Source: Peptostreptococcus russellii (GTDB lineage: Bacteria > Bacillota > Clostridia > Peptostreptococcales > Peptostreptococcaceae). From it: DNA of 64,000 bases. The position numbers and the translations under genes were made by a program. This document shows, in pieces, positions 62,120-64,000 of the stretch; the stretch's first letter is position 1; every line of letters starts with the position of its first letter. A model generated the notes under the pieces. The model worked only from the letters and a program-made list of their open reading frames with translations. It ran no database searches and was not told the DNA's origin. The DNA lies in assembly GCF_003012055.1 (NCBI RefSeq), contig NZ_JYGE01000003.1:248001-312000 (forward strand), read 5' to 3'.

Positions 62120-63445
62120 TTGAGTAATGAAAACAGACCAATAGTAGCAGTGGTAGGAAGACCAAATGTTGGAAAATCAACAATTTTCAATAAATTGACA
62201 GGAAAGAAAATATCTATAGTAGAGGATACTCCAGGTGTAACTAGAGATAGAATATTTGGTGAAGTAGAATGGCTAAACAAGTACTTTACAATAATAGATA
62301 CAGGTGGTATAGAGCCTGATTCTGATGATATAATAGTATCTCAAATGAGAGACCAGGCAATGCTTGCGATAGATATGGCACATGTAATACTATTTATAGT
62401 TGATGGTAAAGGTGGGCTTACTGCAGCAGATAGAGAGGTTGCAGAAATATTAAGAAAGACAAAGAAAGCAGTAATTTTAGTTGTAAACAAAGTGGATTCA
62501 AAGAGCCAAGAAAACTTAATATATGATTTTTATGAGTTAGGTCTAGGGAATCCAGTGCCAGTTTCAGGTGCAAACAGTATAGGTTTGGGCGATTTGCTAG
62601 ATGATATAGTGGAAAGTTTTCCGGATGGATTAGATACACAGTATGATGAAAGCATTATAAAGGTAGCTATAACAGGTAAGCCAAATGCTGGAAAGAGCTC
62701 TATATTAAATAATATATTGGGTGAAGAAAGAGTTATAGTTTCACCGATAGCTGGTACTACTAGAGATGCGATTGATACATATGTAGAAAGAGATGACAAT
62801 AAATTCCTTCTAATAGATACTGCGGGTATAAGAAGACGTAGCAAAGTCTATGAAAGAGTAGAGAAATTCTCTGTTTTAAGAGCGATGACAGCTGTTGATA
62901 GAGCAGATGTAGTGCTTATAGTAATAGATGCCACTGAGGGTGTCACAGAACAGGATACAAAGGTTGCAGGGCTAGCTCATGACGAAGGTAAAGGCTGTAT
63001 ATTTGTAGTTAATAAGTGGGATTTAATAGAAAAAGATAATAAAACCATGATAAACTTTAGAAATCAAATCAAAACTAAATTCCCTTTTATGAACTATGCA
63101 CCGATACTATTTGTATCAGCTCTTACAAACCAAAGAATTAATAAAATATTACAGACAGTTATGGACGTTTCCTATGAACAGAATAGAACTGTAACAACAT
63201 CTGTTTTAAATGAAGTACTTGGTGAAGCTGTTATGTTAAATCAGCCACCTTCAGATAAGGGTAGAAGATTAAAAATTTATTATGGAACACAAACAGGAAC
63301 AAAACCTCCTACTTTTACATTATTTATTAATGACAAGAAGCTTACTCATTTTTCTTATACAAGATATTTAGAAAATAGACTAAGAGAGAATTTTGGCTTT
63401 GAAGGTACTTCTATAAAAATAGAGTACAAGCAAAAAAGAAGATAA
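62120..63445 (+). CDS. der: Ribosome biogenesis GTPase Der (EngA)
   Basis: An essential tandem GTPase for 50S subunit assembly. First G domain: GRPNVGKSTIFNKLTG, DTGG, NKVDSKS. Second: GKPNAGKSSILNNILG (near residue 183), DTAGIRRRSKV, NKWDLIEK. A C-terminal KH-like domain covers about 355-441. The start is a TTG with AGGAAGTGA upstream at good spacing. The next gene is plsY, a common clostridial arrangement. Confidence 0.98.
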   Translation: MSNENRPIVAVVGRPNVGKSTIFNKLTGKKISIVEDTPGVTRDRIFGEVEWLNKYFTIIDTGGIEPDSDDIIVSQMRDQAMLAIDMAHVILFIVDGKGGLTAADREVAEILRKTKKAVILVVNKVDSKSQENLIYDFYELGLGNPVPVSGANSIGLGDLLDDIVESFPDGLDTQYDESIIKVAITGKPNAGKSSILNNILGEERVIVSPIAGTTRDAIDTYVERDDNKFLLIDTAGIRRRSKVYERVEKFSVLRAMTAVDRADVVLIVIDATEGVTEQDTKVAGLAHDEGKGCIFVVNKWDLIEKDNKTMINFRNQIKTKFPFMNYAPILFVSALTNQRINKILQTVMDVSYEQNRTVTTSVLNEVLGEAVMLNQPPSDKGRRLKIYYGTQTGTKPPTFTLFINDKKLTHFSYTRYLENRLRENFGFEGTSIKIEYKQKRR

Positions 63446-63460
63446 CAGGGGGGAAGTAAT

Positions 63461-64000
63461 GTGCTTTTATTATATGTTTTAATTATAGTATTGTCCTATT
63501 TAATAGGAAATATCTCTAGTTCATATATAATTAGCAAGGCAATATTTGGCAAAGATATAAGAATGCAGGGGTCAAAAAATGCTGGAACGACTAATGCACT
63601 TAGAACTTTTGGCTTCAAGGCAGGATTAGCGACTTTTCTTGGAGATTACTTTAAGGGGACGATTGCCGTATTAATAGCTATGCTTATAGCAAGAAAAGCT
63701 AATTTAGATATAGATCTTGCCAAATATATTGCAACTTTAGCAGTTGTGGCTGGTCATAACTGGCCAGTACTATTGAAGTTTAGGGGTGGAAAGGGTGTTG
63801 CCACTACATATGGTGCTTTACTTGCCATAGCACCCCTACCTACATTAGCTAGTATGCTATTTTTTATAGTACTAGCATTGGTAACTAAATATGTTTCAGT
63901 AGCTTCAATTTTAGGAGTATGTTTATTTCCAATTCTTATGATTATGAGAAGTGACTTAGGCGGAGTATGGGTATGCCTTTTACTTTCTGTATCAGTTATT
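63461..64000 (+). CDS. plsY: Glycerol-3-phosphate acyltransferase PlsY (truncated by window end)
   Basis: Acylates glycerol 3-phosphate from acyl-phosphate, the first step of phospholipid synthesis. The 180 codons present are open to the last base; the usual length is about 200. The start is a GTG after GGGGGAAG; the ATG two bases earlier runs into a stop. Visible motifs are motif 1 YLIGNISSSYIISK (usually with Pro, here replaced), motif 2 GSKNAGTTNALR, and motif 3 AGHNWPVLLKFRGGKGVATT. Several membrane helices. It follows der after 15 bp, so it is probably co-transcribed. Confidence 0.95.
   Translation, partial: MLLLYVLIIVLSYLIGNISSSYIISKAIFGKDIRMQGSKNAGTTNALRTFGFKAGLATFLGDYFKGTIAVLIAMLIARKANLDIDLAKYIATLAVVAGHNWPVLLKFRGGKGVATTYGALLAIAPLPTLASMLFFIVLALVTKYVSVASILGVCLFPILMIMRSDLGGVWVCLLLSVSVI

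Noticed and set aside
1-64000. Prophage, insertion sequence, CRISPR array, toxin-antitoxin or defence island
   Set aside because: No transposase, integrase, direct-repeat array, nuclease-helicase cluster or composition break was found; the window looks like core chromosome.

Overview
The window is AT-rich Gram-positive DNA from a strict anaerobe of the Clostridia, most likely Peptostreptococcaceae and possibly an asporogenous coccus such as Peptostreptococcus. This placement is an inference. It rests on a pyruvate:ferredoxin oxidoreductase, CWB2-type cell-wall proteins, AT-rich codon use, a three-gene cluster resembling the Mld division genes of Clostridioides difficile, and the absence of sporulation genes at the ftsZ locus. 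I see no rRNA, tRNA, CRISPR array, insertion sequence or prophage, so this looks like core chromosome.

Layout. 1-3.2 kb (minus strand): an M42 aminopeptidase and a split ThrE-type amino-acid exporter. 3.3-7.2 kb: a regulatory region dense in inverted repeats, then two secreted CWB2 proteins. 7.5-11.9 kb: a polyamine uptake operon (XRE-cupin regulator, potA, potB, potC, potD). 12.1-19.1 kb: a membrane-anchored glucosaminidase, RNase P RNA, then a SPOR-domain membrane protein, a large cytoplasmic protein and a tiny acidic protein (candidate MldA/B/C). 19.1-26.6 kb: galE, two DUF3798-type lipoproteins, asnA, hpt, a HAD phosphatase and a BaiN-like flavoprotein. 26.8-29.3 kb: an unknown minus-strand gene and a GAF-GAF-PP2C phosphatase. 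29.6-33.5 kb: the pyruvate:ferredoxin oxidoreductase behind a structured leader. 33.6-37 kb: a BglG/LicT antiterminator, its RNA target overlapping a terminator, and a glucose-type PTS EIICBA.

37.1-43 kb: maf, a CmpB-like membrane protein, and a peptidoglycan cross-bridge cluster (D-aspartate ligase-like ATP-grasp enzyme, aspartate racemase, MurE). 43.1-51 kb: a DUF308 protein, a three-rhodanese lipoprotein, a frameshifted small membrane gene, ychF, an LRR protein and a YmfF/YmfH M16 pair. 51.1-59.8 kb: lgt and a stripped division/cell-wall cluster, rsmH-murF-mraY-murD-murG-ftsZ-nrdR. 59.9-64 kb: an OmpR-type response regulator with its kinase, der, and plsY cut off by the window edge.

Peptidoglycan synthesis and division dominate the window. 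Precursor synthesis (MurD, MurE, MurF, MraY, MurG) and probable D-Asp bridge formation sit beside FtsZ. The usual FtsL, FtsQ, FtsA, FtsW and PBP2 genes are absent from the cluster, while an Mld-like set lies about 35 kb away. Where an upstream in-frame start overlapped the ribosome binding site, I moved the start downstream to the codon with proper spacing, often a TTG or GTG.
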